This document shows, piece after piece, positions 34,041 to 47,731 of a stretch of 64,000 nt of DNA. Numbering within the stretch: the stretch's first letter is position 1; each line of letters opens with the position of its first letter. The DNA is from Hepsetus odoe (Eukaryota > Chordata > Actinopteri > Characiformes > Hepsetidae). A model generated the notes under the pieces. That model saw nothing but the letters and a program-made list of their open reading frames with translations, did no database searches and was not told the DNA's origin. A program made the translations under genes and the position numbers. The stretch covers positions 19,604,367 to 19,668,366 of the forward strand of contig CM029376.1 of the NCBI GenBank assembly GCA_017165825.1. Direction: 5' to 3'.

Positions 34041-34806
34041 ACTGTAGCATTTCGGAAATATGTTATACTAAAAGTACATAATAAGTTTGAATGTCTTCAA
34101 CTTATAAAGGAAACAAATCTAAAACTATTTAAATCCAAGCCTTGGTTTGACTGGCATGGCTTTATGGCATCTTGTATTTTCAAATTATGTCAAAAAAAAA
34201 AAAATTGCATATACAAGGTTTTGTTCTGAGAGTGCTTGTTTTCATTTTCATATGGTGTAACCCAATCGAATCAGCAACATATAATTAATACAGTGATGCT
34301 TGTTTTTACAAATCCCATGGTTGCATTGAATATACAGAAAAGGTTGATTATGCCGTTTCAAATATTTGCTTGCATGAAATGTTCCCTGTTTAATAAACTA
34401 GGCAAAGCTTCTTTTATTACCTCATTTGAAAATGCTGTTGTTTATACTCTGTCAGTTTTATGATATAGGGACCAAAAGACACAACTTTAAAAGAAATATA
34501 CGTACAATAACTTTCAACTGAATGTTTTTATCTTTCTCTTGAGAAGTTACTTTGCTGGAGATAGATTTGATTCCTCTAGAAACATATAGTATAGGAAGTA
34601 ATAGTATTTCCTGTGTGAACAACTGCACTTTTACATTAGTTTGTCTTTTGCAATGTTCAGTGTTGTTGCTTTAAAACAGTTGTATTTCATCAGTCATAAC
34701 TCATGTGTTTGTATATTGCTCTGGGCTAAAATTAGCTTCCTTCTCATGTGCCAGATGTTAATTCTCTCATGCATCATTGGGTTTATCCTGTCCATTTCAG
34801 TAAGTA

Positions 34807-36256
34807 CACTGTGTGGACAGTTATTAGGCAAGTATTTTGACCATACCATCATTTGTATGCATATATTCCAACTCCAAGCTGTATAAACTTGAATGCTAAT
34901 TGGATTTAAGCAGACCAGGTGATGTGTATTTGTGTAATGATGGAGGGTGTGGCCTCAGGAGATCAGCACTCTATGTCAAGTTGTGCATAATTATTAGGCA
35001 GCTTCTTTCCTCAGGCGAAATGGGCCAAAAGAGAGATCGAACTGACTCTGAAAAGTCAAAAATTGTAAAAAGTAATTCTGAGGGATGCAGCACTCTTGAA
35101 AGATATCGGGGCGTGATCACAGAACCATCAAATGGTTTGCTGCAAACAGTCAACAGGGTCGCAAGAAACTTATTGAGAATAAAAAACACAAATGAACTGC
35201 CACATATTTGAGAAGAATCAAACGTGAAGTTACCAGTAATCCATTATCCTCACATGCTGTCATATTCCAGAACTGAACCTACCTGGAGTGCCCAGCTCAG
35301 TGCTTAGTGGCCAAGGTAAGGGAGGCTGAAACCTGACCACCACTGAACAAGAAACATCAGTCGAAACATCAAGACTGGGCCAAGAAATATCTCTTGACGG
35401 ACCAGATGGATGGGCCTGTGGCTGGATCAGTAATGGTCACAGAGCTCCACTTCAATTCAAACACCAGCAAAGTGGAGGTGGGTTACTGGTGTGGGCTGGA
35501 ATTATTAAAAATGAGCTAGCTGGAAATCTTTGGGCTAAAGATGGACTCAAAATCAAAGATACTTTCTTCAAGCATTGGTTCAGGAAAAAGTCTGCATCTT
35601 TCAAGAAGACCATGATTTTTATGCAGGACAATGCTCCATCACATGCATGGAAGTTCTCCACTGCACAGCTTGTCAGTAAATGCCATAAAGATGAAAGAAT
35701 AATGGCATGGCCCCCTTCCTCACCTGACCTAAACCCTATTGAGAACTTGTAGACCTTCTTAAATGGGAGATATGGGGAAGGAAAACAGTCCTCTCTGAAC
35801 AGAGTCTGGGAGGCTGCTGCAGAAAAAGTTGATTGTCAGCAGATCATCAAGAAACTGACAGACTCCATGAATGGAAGGATTATGATTGTTACTGAAAAGA
35901 AGGGTGGCTGAATTGGTCACTGATTTTATTAAATGTCAGAAACATTTAATTTTTAGCTTTTTAATCAATTTTGAGCTTTTTGTTTATTATTCTCACTTAA
36001 CAAATGAAAATTTAGTGACCTGAAGTGAGATGGGGAAATGTTCATTTTTCATTTAGTTTTCATTTAGTGTAATAATTCTGCACACTAATAGTTGTCTAAT
36101 AATTGTGCACACATATGTATTGTTCACACTCACATTTCCTTTGTAAAACATTCAGGTTTCAGGGTTTTTAACATTTTGGATTGACTGATAGCACTTTATT
36201 TGTTCCAGATTAAAATTAATCCTAAAAATACTCACATGCCTAATAATTTTGCAGTG
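34807..36256 (+). mobile_element. Tc1/mariner transposon, degenerate, with IR/DR-type ends
   Basis: The 1450-bp element is flanked by TA (34805-34806 and 36257-36258). Outer ends match as CACTG...TTATTAGGCA in inverted orientation. A second copy of the motif (GTGCATAATTATTAGGCAGC near 34983 and its inverted counterpart near 36090-36112) lies about 170 bp inside each end, giving the inverted repeat/direct repeat arrangement known from Sleeping Beauty-like elements. It carries one transposase pseudogene. Confidence 0.9.
35020..35911 (+). pseudogene. Tc1-like transposase pseudogene (DD34E type)
   Basis: Starts MGQKRDRTDSEKSKIVK, typical of the paired-like DNA-binding domain. It then loses frame and contains several stops; later segments keep LDGPDGWACGWISNGHRAP, FMQDNAPSHAWKF and WPPSSPDLNPIENL, which include the second Asp and the final Glu of the catalytic triad. 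A short deletion lies between the DGLKIK and DTFFKHW segments. The end reads TEKKGG and a stop. It cannot encode an active enzyme. Confidence 0.88.
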
Positions 36257-36259
36257 TAA

Positions 36260-39200
36260 AATGAATGACTGTGACTTAAGCCAAAAGGATGGCCAATATA
36301 AATTTCAAGGCAAAGGAATTAGTAAATTAGTGATGCAGTAGTATAAAGCACTCACATGCTGTCTTAGAAAATTCTATCAGAGTTAACATTACTCCCCTCT
36401 TAGCTAACACTGTTCATACCTTTACATTTTCTCATACTAGGCATAAAGGTAAATTGCTGTGGCAGTCTTGAGAAACTTGTCCCTGCCTCCTATGAGTGAT
36501 CATACCATGTTGTTTGCACAACAGTGTTTTGGGGAAGCTCAACACTAGAGTCATATTTGGGCTTGATGTGCTTTTTGCATTGTTCAGAGATTACAGCAGA
36601 CAGTGACATAGATACATATAGTACAACAATAGCATGATAGACAAGTTGTGTGTGGGTCTGTATAAATGAGTTTGTAAGTTTGAGAGAGAAGCTTAACTTT
36701 CAAACACTCTATTTGCAAATCCTTGTCACACCCATATTCAGTGCAGAGAAATAGCAAACAGCAGATGAATTCAGTAAACAGAGAAGGAGTTATTATACTG
36801 TCTGTCTTTGCAAAGAACAACAGGGTGTGGCAAGCCACTATGGGTGAAGAAAGTGATTTTAGCGAAGGACAAAAACGAAGAAATGCCGACGGCAGAGTTC
36901 TCATCATGCTACCAAAACCTCAGCAGGAAGAAAAAAAAGAAAAGATCATGTTCTCTAAGCAAGAGAACAGAAAAGCAGATGTTTAAGCAAGAGCTCAGAA
37001 TGCGCGTTCGTGCCTAAAGTAGTAAAATCTCTGGTTAGTTTGGCACTGCTGACTTTACTGCATACTCTCCCAGCACCGTATGTAGGAGTTTGGTCTCTGT
37101 GCTGCAATAAATGATCAGCATTACAAACTAACTAAAAATGTCAAAAGAACAAAACATCCACATTTATATGGCTGATTTTTTGGAAGCACAGGACGGAGGG
37201 CCAGGCTGAGAGAAAGAGGGGCACTGTTCATGCAGGGGTAACTTGGAGTCACTTCAATGCCTGCGAAAAGTATTTCACGTGCTTTTAGTTTAGTGTGGAC
37301 CTGTGATGCCGGGGCTAGTCATGAAAAATGGAATGTCTCAATAGTTCAATAGTAGGATATGTGGGAACGGGTGTGTTTCCTGGAGAGCCATGCATAGGTG
37401 TGTCTGCTTGTGTGCACTAGTGCAAATAACGAGAGTGAGTGTTGGTGTGTCAGGATGAGTCACACTGTATGACTACAATACACGCCGTGCCACTCATGCA
37501 GGGAGTGAAGCAAAGGAAAGAACAAGGAGGGGCCTTGGGGGCCCAGTTGCTTGGGTGTGTCCTGGGATCAACTTCAGAGGATAAGACTGGCAACTTTTTA
37601 TGGGTTAAACAAAAGGGTGGGAAATAAAGAAGGAAAAAAAAACAATACATTTATACACTGAAAGCCATTTCTTGACTTTTGTAGTCAAATAGTGACACTA
37701 TTACCAATCAAAACATTCACCTTTATTGCTATTCAGATGAAGGACATCTCTAAAAAAAGGTTCCTTTTGGATCCTGTTGATGCTTACTATTAGCTAAACA
37801 ATGGACTCAGATCAAACTCCTGTCCAATCCAACAATGTGAGCAGTGTATTCAGAAGGGAGGAGCATGTGCTGCTGTTAAATATCACAGATCACTTGATAG
37901 ATCACGCGGTAACATCTGTCCTAACAAACTAAAGCCTTTCCTTAGTACAGTTTTTCAGAACATGCCCTTGAGTCCTGAATTTTTTCATTTCTGAGGAAGA
38001 CATGTGCAGTGGGACACTTTTCTAATCAATTATAATGTCCCAGAAAGTTGGGATCATTCTGAAATAAAGACTTTATACAGCTTTAGTCATGCTTTTTTAC
38101 AGCCATAGCTTAAAAGCTGTTGTCAACTAAATGTTTTTAGATCGTTTTATGTCATGTGGAAATGAAGTTGCTTTTTAAGACATTTTCAGTGACAAAAACT
38201 TTGGTCTCTGGCACAGCCTATCATTTTGGGCACATACGTGTCTCATTAGCTGGCTGTTTTTTCTGAGAACAACAGCAGAATTGTGGAAAGGAGCCATCGC
38301 ATCCCTCTTAAACAAAAGAAAAAGTGCTCTGAGCACATCAAGCAACTGTTGTGCACAAAAGGGCTATTGACTGGCTATTCAGGGCGTGTCAGTACAGGAG
38401 ATGATGGTGATGTTTACCTGTTTAGGGAACAGGTAGTTATTTAAGAAGTTATTGTTATCTTCCATGACCTCCAAAACTAGTAAACATAATGCCACAACTG
38501 AGGATCAGCACTGAGTGTCACGCATTGTATGCATTGGATTTTTAGAAATGGGCATTATTGTTGTTTAGTGAAAAAAAAATGTTTCTCCACATTCAACAAT
38601 GTCACAAGATCACTGATCATGTCGACTTGCCTGTTTGTCCTGATTTTAATACAGCTTGGAGGTCAAGCATTTTCAAGTGGTGTTACATACTAAGAGGTTC
38701 AGATATGAACATGATATATGACACTGAACTAGACTACCAGTTAGCATATTTTTTTCTGCAGGGTATGTCCCATTTTACCTATGAAAGCACATTCCTGTTT
38801 AACTACCTCAGAGAACAGTGTTTACTGTACCGCTGGCATGTACCGTATGGAGACGAAGTACAGGAATGTATGCATGTGGATATGAGCACATTCCTCCTGG
38901 GAGTGAACATACTCTGTCTTTTTCCCTGTCTGGTTCTCACCTTTCATCACACTAAGAAGAGCAGCATATACATTTTATGCATTTCAGTTGAGGGGACACC
39001 ATCAACATCTCAACCCTAACCACATCGGGACAATCTCTCACAGCAGATAAGTTTATTAACCATGGCAGTTGTTATGGTGACAGTGTTTTGTGTGTCTTGT
39101 TGTCCTGGGGCTTCCCTCTGTTAGATCTTGTGATTTAGAAAAGGCTATCCCGGACTTCCAGTAAGAAAAGAGGGAAGAGAGAAGAACACAGAATGTCAGA

Positions 39201-40895
39201 CGGATTGAATTGTGGTTTCCCCTGCAGATTATGACTCACCGACACGAGGGAGGGACTGGCCGAAAAAAGGACTATTCTGGGATGGCTGCCATAGCAACAT
39301 AATAAGCAAGGGGGCAGGTTACTGCAGGGATGTTTCCATGGCAATGGCCCATGTGTGTATATAAATACGGGATACCAAAATGCTGGTTAAGAAGTTCCTA
39401 AAATCTAATACCACGTTGTCAGCCAGTCAAGCCGTCACAATGACAAAGTGATGAGACATGACAACGCAATTGTGGAGTCAGACTAAAGTAACTCTTTCAG
39501 CAAACTTATATTTACATATATGATGTGTGACACTAGTAGCATTGTTCACGCAGCAACAGGCATTGATTGTGTTTACCAAATCAAGTTCTGATAAAAGCTG
39601 ATGCTTTTTATATCTGGATTTGTACTCAAATGTAATTTGTATCAGTTGACTAAGAACTTTCACATCTCTAATTTTGCTTCACTGGCACTGAACAATGAAG
39701 CACTTCTCTTCAGCCTAAGTGAGTTAAATCAGCCCATTGCTCTACTGCTGCTCCACCTAGAATTCCAACATATATCTACTCATCTACATGCTTCTCTCAC
39801 CAACAGTTTAATCTTTGCACTGGAACATGTTTAAATATACTTTTCTTTACAAAGATTATTGCATGCAAACCAAATATATTTGATGATCTTTAACCTTGAA
39901 AATACTACAATTTAATGATAGTAAGAGTGTGTTGATTTTAATGAAATAGCTACTGTTTTATATGTGGTTCCATTGCTTATTTCTCTACGAAAGGCTTCCT
40001 ATGAGCATTACATTCCAATCATAGCTTTTAAGTATTTCAACAGTCTGGTGGGTGGTATTTAGCCCTCAAGCCTTGCACAAGTTAACTCAGGAATCTGTTG
40101 AAAAGAAGTGCAATCTAATCTCTGAAGATACCTCTTAGATTAAGGACAAGGGATGAATTTTCTAAGATGTGTCACAGCACAAAGAAAAGCCATTGTGACT
40201 TTGAATGTTCTCAACAGTAAATAGGCCCAATTTAAGTTCTTTAGTTTTTAAGTTTTAATTTAAGTATTTAAGTTCTCCCTTTAAGGAATACAGAGTAAAA
40301 GGATAATTACTTTAATCCTTAAAATCTGTGATGCCTGTGACGTCTGTCCGAAAAACTGGGCCAGGCCTCATTTTGCTGATTATTGATAGGGATGAGTCAG
40401 AATGTTCAAATATTGAAATTGTCATGAGCATTAAAGCATTCAACAGTGAATTTTTGACATTCAAAAAATTTGCTTTGCTTTGTTTTGGCAGGTAGGGTAG
40501 CCCTCGGTCTCCCATCCCAGCCAAGCTGCTAGCTGATGTAACAGTTTGTGGTTAGTCGAGCTGTTTAATGATCTTGCATTACCAGCAGTTCTAAACAATA
40601 CATGGGCATCTTCCCATGTCTAAGAAAAATCCCTATTGTGTGTATCGCAGCAAGTTAATAGAACTGAACATGAGAAAATTTGGTAATACCAAAACATTAA
40701 TAAAAGTGTTAACTTTTTTAATTTATAAAATAAAGAAAACATATGTTTGTTCAGGTTTTTCAAAAGTTCATTTGAAAACTGGCACGTGTATACATATATA
40801 CTTAAATACCCCAGAGTCTTTTACTCTTTAAAGTGATGATGAAAAGGCATTAACAAACTTTATATAGATGATATAAAAAAAATATTTAGGGCATT
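36260..40895. other. Intergenic DNA, no gene seen
   Basis: The longest open frame (38558-39019, plus strand, 153 codons) has no recognisable domain, no splice context and an AT-rich, Leu/Phe/Cys-heavy composition expected of chance translation. No other structure was recognised. Confidence 0.55.
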
Positions 40896-40897
40896 TT

Positions 40898-41092
40898 ACA
40901 TGACATTTACGAAATTTAGCAGATGCTCTTACCCAGAGCGACTTCCATGTCTTGATTACAAGGACAGTCCCCCTGGAGCAACTTAGGGTTAAGGGTTTTG
41001 ATCAGGAACCCAATGATGGTAGTGCTGGAGGTGGGATTCAACCCTTCAACTTCATGGTCTGTAAGCGAGTATCCTAGACCACCCGCACCCCA
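40898..41092 (-). mobile_element. tRNA-derived SINE, diverged copy
   Basis: Read on the minus strand this is the same family as the SINE at 33.8 kb: a GGTTGAATCCC box B with one change, the CCTTAACCCTAAGTTGCTCC body, and a 3' segment with GAGCATCTGCTAAA. It is more diverged than the other copy. Confidence 0.78.
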
Positions 41093-44000
41093 TGAGAAAC
41101 ATTCATCTCAATAGTTTCTTAGTGCTTCTTTCATTTTTAAAAATGACAGTACAACAATGACATTTAAAGAATTCTAAAAACCGTGATAAGAGCCAAGTGA
41201 CACATAAGGTAAGGAGTCTCGACCACATTCTTAATATTTCATATGAAATGAACCTTAAAGATTCCTCTAATGGTGTTCAAAATAATAGTTTCACCATTCC
41301 TTACTGAATCCTTTATTGGGCACATTACACTGTAGGATCTTTATCTTTGTCAGGTCTTCTACCTGCTGCCAAAGGTAGGAATAAGCTCAAAAAACAGAAC
41401 AGAAATGTGGTGCAAATGTGAAAAGCAGAAGTTCTAATTTCAAACCTACTCATACCCACTTGAATCAAGCCTGCACATATTCTAGAGCTTTATTCTTCTA
41501 CTCTGATCATATCTTTACGTAGTCCACACCCAAACGCAGGCATCTTTTTCTTTTGAGAAAATTTAATGGGAATACTTCCTGTATCAACATTCAAAAAGCA
41601 GACTGATCCAAGAGACTACATCTGACTTCTGTGTGAATGGGTGGGGCCACAATATTGTACTGGTAAATAAGTAGATTTGTTGGATTTTGTTAGAGGGAAC
41701 TTTAAACTGACAAAGTTTTTTTACATAAGAATTCTATGCTTAGAGCGTGCATCATCAGTCTACAGCGAATTGCAGTGCAATGATACCATGACACAAAGTG
41801 CTTTAAGGCCTATGCTGAATAACCTATGGAGTCTTACAGCTGCTATGCTATGCTTTCATGGCAAACAATACATCTGGCATATACTTGGGGTTATGCTATG
41901 GATTTGCAGGCACTTTTACAAAGCTTTTGTGAGAATGATAAGGTCAAGGAACTACACATAATGCAGAAGGTTGTAACATGATCCTATAACATTTCAATTT
42001 TCACAATACTGCTAGCATGAGGGCATCTGGGGTATTGTCTGCAAATTCACAGCATGCTATTTCTGAGGGAATACTTTTAATGTGGTCTAAATTGTATTCC
42101 AAACGTTGGTTGCATAAGCTTGATACAGCACTTCAGGGATACTAGTAGGTAATATACTGCACACAGATAAGGTATGGATTTTGAATTGCCCTGTTGTGCT
42201 GGGATTCAGTCAGTTAAACTTTGAAGAAAGTAAAGGGTTTAGCAGCTTAGGGTGCAGCAGCTTTCTCTGAAGTTCTAAAGTCTTGCAAAATACGCCTACT
42301 TTGCATGACATTTCTAAGCATTGTAGTAGTGTTCTGGATGAGACCATCTATTCCAGTGCTCCACCTCCCCCCTTTGGTAATATGAGCCTGTGAGTTCTGT
42401 AGGGGTCTCAGATCCAAAAGTGCAGGGGCTATCTGTTTTCCTCTAATGCCTACACTGAAAAAATTCAACCACTTTCTTTTTATGGTCAACTGCTAAAGTA
42501 TACTGGGCCGCTTGAAATGTTGAAATGAAAGCAGACCTGTTTTTAAGCTGTTTGATGGCAGGCTGCTAGGGACTGTTCTGTCTGACAATAGCATTTACTT
42601 TCTCCCCTTCAGCACCCTGACCTCCAACCCCTGTGCTGGAATGTAGAATTTCTTCCATGCACTTAAGAAAGAAAGAAATGACTCCTCAAATGTATCCACA
42701 AACCATTCGACAAAGCACGGCTTACATTAAACAGCAGAGGAATTACCCCCTTAATTAATTTAAAGCCATATACTTTTTGTGGTCAGGTGGTCGACTGCTG
42801 TAGCTCATTGTAAGTGAGTTTGGGAGAAGTTTTTCGACGCAGAGTTTTGTTGAACAGCTTCCAAATGAGACTTGTTATTCTTTCCTGGCAGAACAGCATG
42901 GTGACTGACTCCAGGGGAAAATCCCAATATCAGCACAACACAGCACAAACTGCTTCCAGAGACGATACAAAATCTTTTTCCCTGTCTTGCCTACAAACAA
43001 ATAACAAAAGCTATGCTCAACTCTTCTTAATTTGACCGTTTCTTTCATGCCATCTCATCTGAACAAATGAAATAAACAACACTGCCCTCTTAGCTTCTCC
43101 CTCATTGCCATGTAAGAGATTGAATAAACCATCCTGAATACATGTGGAAGTTCTCCAGACACTCAAAAGGGATCCATTCTCTCTTATACAGTGCTCTAGA
43201 GTCCCTCACTCTTTCCAGATGTGTGGAACAAATGCTTAGCATATGCACACCCTACCTATAACTATATTTTAAAGTGCATGTATGAAAACTTTGCTTCCTC
43301 TCAGTCAATGCAATGTGTCACTTTACCAGCCTCTTACAAGTTGGATAGAACACAGGAGATGTATACATGGGGCGGGGGACATCTACACAAAGCCAAGAAA
43401 GCACAAGGGAGGAGCTGGTGGAGCCTGTGTGATTGGGGGAGTGGGGGGGGGGGACTGTATATCGGATACAGCAGCATTGCTGTTGGCATTACATCAGGTA
43501 TTGTTCCTCCCAAAGCTGGTTTGATTTGAGCATTTTAACTCCAGAATTACTGGATGGGTAGAAAGGAAGAGTGGATGGAACCTGGCCTTGAAAAGCTTTC
43601 AGTTTTTACCAAATATTCCATCACTCTCACTTCCCTTTGCTTTTCCTCACTCTTCACAAGTGTCCACCCTAAATAAACTCACAGTAAAAGACAATCACGC
43701 ACAGTTTTCCCCAGTGAGACATGGTAATCTTTCACACACGACATACTAGTTTCTTCTATTAACAAAAAGCTTTAGGATAAATGACAATACCTTATACATT
43801 AATAGAATCACATATCAGCCTAAAAGAAATATCCAAAACAGTAACTTAAATGGAGAAGCAATAACACTTTAGAAATCAAGAGGTTCAAGTAAAAAGGTGT
43901 TTTCCCCAAGTCATTTTAGACCATTTGTCTTGGTCTGTTTATCTAAAACATTAATAATGAAGAAACAAGCCAAAGTTTTGTGGCCTTTGAACTGGAACAA

Positions 44001-45781
44001 ACTTGGTTTTCAGCTCACACCCCATGCTCCACTTTGATCTTACAAATAAAATGGCAGTAACAGTGTGTTATAATGTATTTCAGCCCGCTAACCATGGAAA
44101 TAATATGTGGTGAGGGACAGTAAGGTCAGTGGTAGCTACCTTTCAGAGAGTTTGCCACGGCTGATGAAACCTGGGCCCCTCCCTGCACTTGGCGGGGTTG
44201 CGTAATGCACCAGTACATATGAGCTAAGTCAACACTGAACAAGAACAGTGACACTTTATGATTGAACGTGCAGTATGACACCTTCACAACACTGCTTTAA
44301 ATTGATTGCTGCAACGTTTGATAGATTAGATAAATGTTTTTATATCAGACACTCAACCTGTGCATGTAAAATCCATTTAAATATGAAATTACACTGAAAA
44401 TTAAACATTACAGAATGTCTAAACAGCGTCCCACAAGAGGCAAACTTGAACGGGTGTAGAATCCTTTGCATTAACTCTACAGTGTTAAAAGTGCTGCCAT
44501 ATAAATTTTTACATGAACTTAGTAAAATACCACATAGAACAGTATAGTAACATTTGTTTTAAAAAAAATTATTAATTTTAAAAAAGGGGTTGCTCACCCT
44601 GGAAAAATGATATGCCATAATAATAATTGGCCAAACAACAACAGCAATTGATTTTATTCCCCAAGGCACAAACTGAAAATGAATTAATCCTCAAAGGTAC
44701 AATGTATCCCTAAAACTTTGTCATTTAACTTAGTTTAAAATGTCCCGTACCTTTACTGTACCTGTGTTGTATTTGGAAATATTTCATTTTTTTATTATTT
44801 TCATAGCAACCATTTTAAAATGAAAAAAAGAGACAGGAGTTCAAATTTGATCAATAAAATGTAAAACAATGTAATTTCATTTATTATATTAATAAATTAG
44901 TAATAATTAAAATCATGTTCCTAAACGTACTGAAGACATTTCCTTGAGGGTAACCTATTTGACCTTTTTGTAACCTGATATAACCTGTAACCTGGCAAAA
45001 TGTTATTTTCTGACACTGTATAATATCACGATAACTCAAACAACTAGAATCAAAACCTAGATGCCAAAAAACCTAGATGTTAAAAGTTACATTTGCATGA
45101 GTTTTTTTTTTTTTGTTATAGGTATCAAATGTTCATATATGAGCTCTTAACCTAGTGGAGACAACTGTGCTATAGTAAGGTTAGCTCACATAGGACACAC
45201 AAAGCATTCATATGGCTTTGTGCTGCCATGGCTTTATTTAACACCACTGCCCCTTAAAAGCACCATGGTACTTACTGTTTAGATGAAAAAACTCACTTTT
45301 AAGTCATGCTTTCAGGCAGTAAATATACCTACATACACCTCATTGGTTCCATGCATAGGTACATAGGTTTAGAAGAGGGAGTACCAAGCCAAAGCAAGAT
45401 GTGCTTTTTTTTTTTTTGGTATACTTGCTAATAATACTGACATTGGAGAGAGATTTCTAGAAGAAAAACCAGTTTCCAGTTTTGGCCAGAAGACACATTC
45501 TTGAACAATTAATTGTAATAATATATCAAGCTGCCAAGACCAGGCTCCTTCTCCCTCTATGAGCTGTTTAATCAGTTTATATAGTACATTTATGATACTT
45601 CCAACTTCTGCAAATTCACCAACATCTGAGGGCAACTTGCCACCTTTCTTTCATGATGTTCTAAACTCGGGCGTTGTTATACCCCTTGCTTTTTGCCACT
45701 ATTTTCTCCATACTTCTGCAAATTTGGCTCACATTGCAACTCCTCTTCCCCTACCCTTATACTGCGTATACCTTATATGTG

Positions 45782-45825
45782 TGCATATAATATATAACTA
45801 TATATTATATATACACACACACACA
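45782..45825. repeat. TA/CA microsatellite
   Basis: ATATA runs grade into an ACACACACAC block. Confidence 0.9.
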
Positions 45826-47071
45826 GACCAAAAAGGCTTAAAATTGGATGTTTGTTTCCATCTTGTGATCAGTAGTTTAGATCAGATTTTAATGTCTAGT
45901 GTTTACTGATACATTATGCTTTGTGCACATTTCTGTATAAGAATATAAGCAAGGTGCAAACAACTGTAACAAATACTGCACTCTGCACTTCTTAGTGCTT
46001 TGGAGTCGCCAAATAGTCTCGATTTCCTCCAACATAATTCCAAAACAGAATTAGGCACTTTTCCATGAGTCAGTTTGCAGAACCTTTTCTGATGCTGTTA
46101 AGTGTTGTTTGCACTCACTGTCAAACACACAACACAAGCTTTCCTCCCCCATTTACAGCTTCACCTATGGTTTCTGCAGGGTATGTGAACCATCATTCTA
46201 ACACACAAACTATAGGCAAACTACCTCCCATGCCTCAGGTAGAAGGTTATAGTGCTTTATTTCATGTCCCATACTGTTGAAAAGCTTTTTAAATCTAATC
46301 CATACAGCATCCATCCAATCTTTCCATACAGCATACTGTTTTTGTTTCCTCAGTGCATCACTATTTTTCCTAAGCCTTTCTTGATACCATTCTCTTGTAT
46401 AGGGAACTAAATTCCTTTTCAGAGATCTCAAAACACGCTCATCAACTACAAGGTCTTAATGCACTAACTGACCTGAATCTTTGGACAGAACGAGTTGATA
46501 AAAATAATGTGTAAACATTACAAGTTCGTTGTGGAGGTACCGCTTAAGTCACCACCTGTTTCAGCTGACGGCAGTGAATCAGGGCATTTTCAGCACATAC
46601 CCCACACTTCAGGGTCAAATATATAGATCATAGCATATATACACTGCAGCAATATCCAAAGAGCAGTACAAAACTGAGTGCCAATTTTTTTAGGTTTACA
46701 GGGCTCTGAAAATCATGTGAACATGTTTAACTTTTGTTTTTTCCATGACCATGTTGCCCCTTACTCAAACAGTAATCTCTTGTCAATCAAGTTATTAATT
46801 TATAATAACCGCACCAAGGGAAAGGGGAAAATTTGACATGTGGGTCATTATACATTACTAAGGCAGTCAAGTTGCTTGAAGGAATTTTCTTAAATTTAGG
46901 CACGTTGGTAAATACAGTTCAAATTCTTGCTAAACCACAGAGTGAATGGAGCAGTTTTGTGCACATAGCAGAAGGCAATCCATTTTATGATCATATCCTC
47001 AGTAGCTTTAGTTTCTGTAAGCTGGTCTCCATTTTAGGAGCAGAACTGAATTGCTGCCATTTGTAGCTTTG

Positions 47072-47086
47072 GCTGCCCTCTGGTGG
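47072..47086 (-). promoter_or_regulatory. CTCF-like motif
   Basis: Minus strand reads CCACCAGAGGGCAGC, a close match to the core CTCF consensus. It lies about 0.5 kb past the eef1g poly(A) signal. It is a motif match only. Confidence 0.35.
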
Positions 47087-47593
47087 ATAGGAGCATCAAT
47101 TTCTCTTTACATAAAGTCAAAATTACATAAAGCCCCAAATTAAATAGCTGCGCAACCATCTTGTCCCAAAAGCAAGCAGCCCCAGAAACTGATCAGTCCA
47201 GTCTGTTGGTGCTGGCCTGCTTCAGTTTTTAAATCAAAATGGAATAAACAATTTGCGGCCCTCTAAGGATTATTTCTGGGAACAGTACAAAGGACTGCAA
47301 GGGCAACAATTTTAACCTTTTGCTATAAGCCAGCAGATGCTGCCAAACTTTACTGAAGACACTATAATGTTCCTTACTTACTACAGCACATAACTCAGTG
47401 TTTATAAACGCCTTTAAACGTTTATACCCTACCAAGATGGCTGAGCTCATCCAACTTCGCTTATAACAGAAACTTTGTAATGTTGACTTTTACAGGACAT
47501 AGATTTGAACAACTAAAACAAGATCAAATGTGATAACTAAAAGGAGCATGCCATTAGGTCAAATAAAAAACCAAGGGGGACTGTGAAAAACAT

Positions 47594-47599
47594 TTTATT
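47594..47599 (-). terminator. eef1g: eef1g poly(A) signal
   Basis: AATAAA on the minus strand, about 135 bp after the eef1g stop codon and followed by T/GT-rich DNA. The resulting short 3' UTR is usual for a translation-factor mRNA. Confidence 0.75.
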
Positions 47600-47731
47600 A
47601 ATTTTTTTTTTAACTCCAGACTTCATTTTAGCACGCAACCCTTTCCAACTTGGAATTCAAGTTCCTTTTGTTCACAAAGTGGTTGCATGTCCTTAGATTT
47701 AGATGTTGATCATTTTAAGTGCCATCACTGC

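Larger units (their letters stand above)
41095..47590. other. Intergenic DNA, no gene seen
   Basis: AT-rich sequence between the SINE and the 3' end of eef1g. It has no open frame over 120 codons with recognisable content. It contains a GGTGTTCAAAATAATAG stretch near 41273 that resembles the end of a fish Tc1 family, a G-run near 43441, a TA/CA microsatellite near 45.8 kb, and a CTCF-like motif near 47.07 kb. Confidence 0.5.

Noticed and set aside
38558..39019. 153-codon plus-strand open frame as a gene
   Set aside because: No domain, no splice sites, no homology recognised; one such frame is expected by chance in a window of this size.
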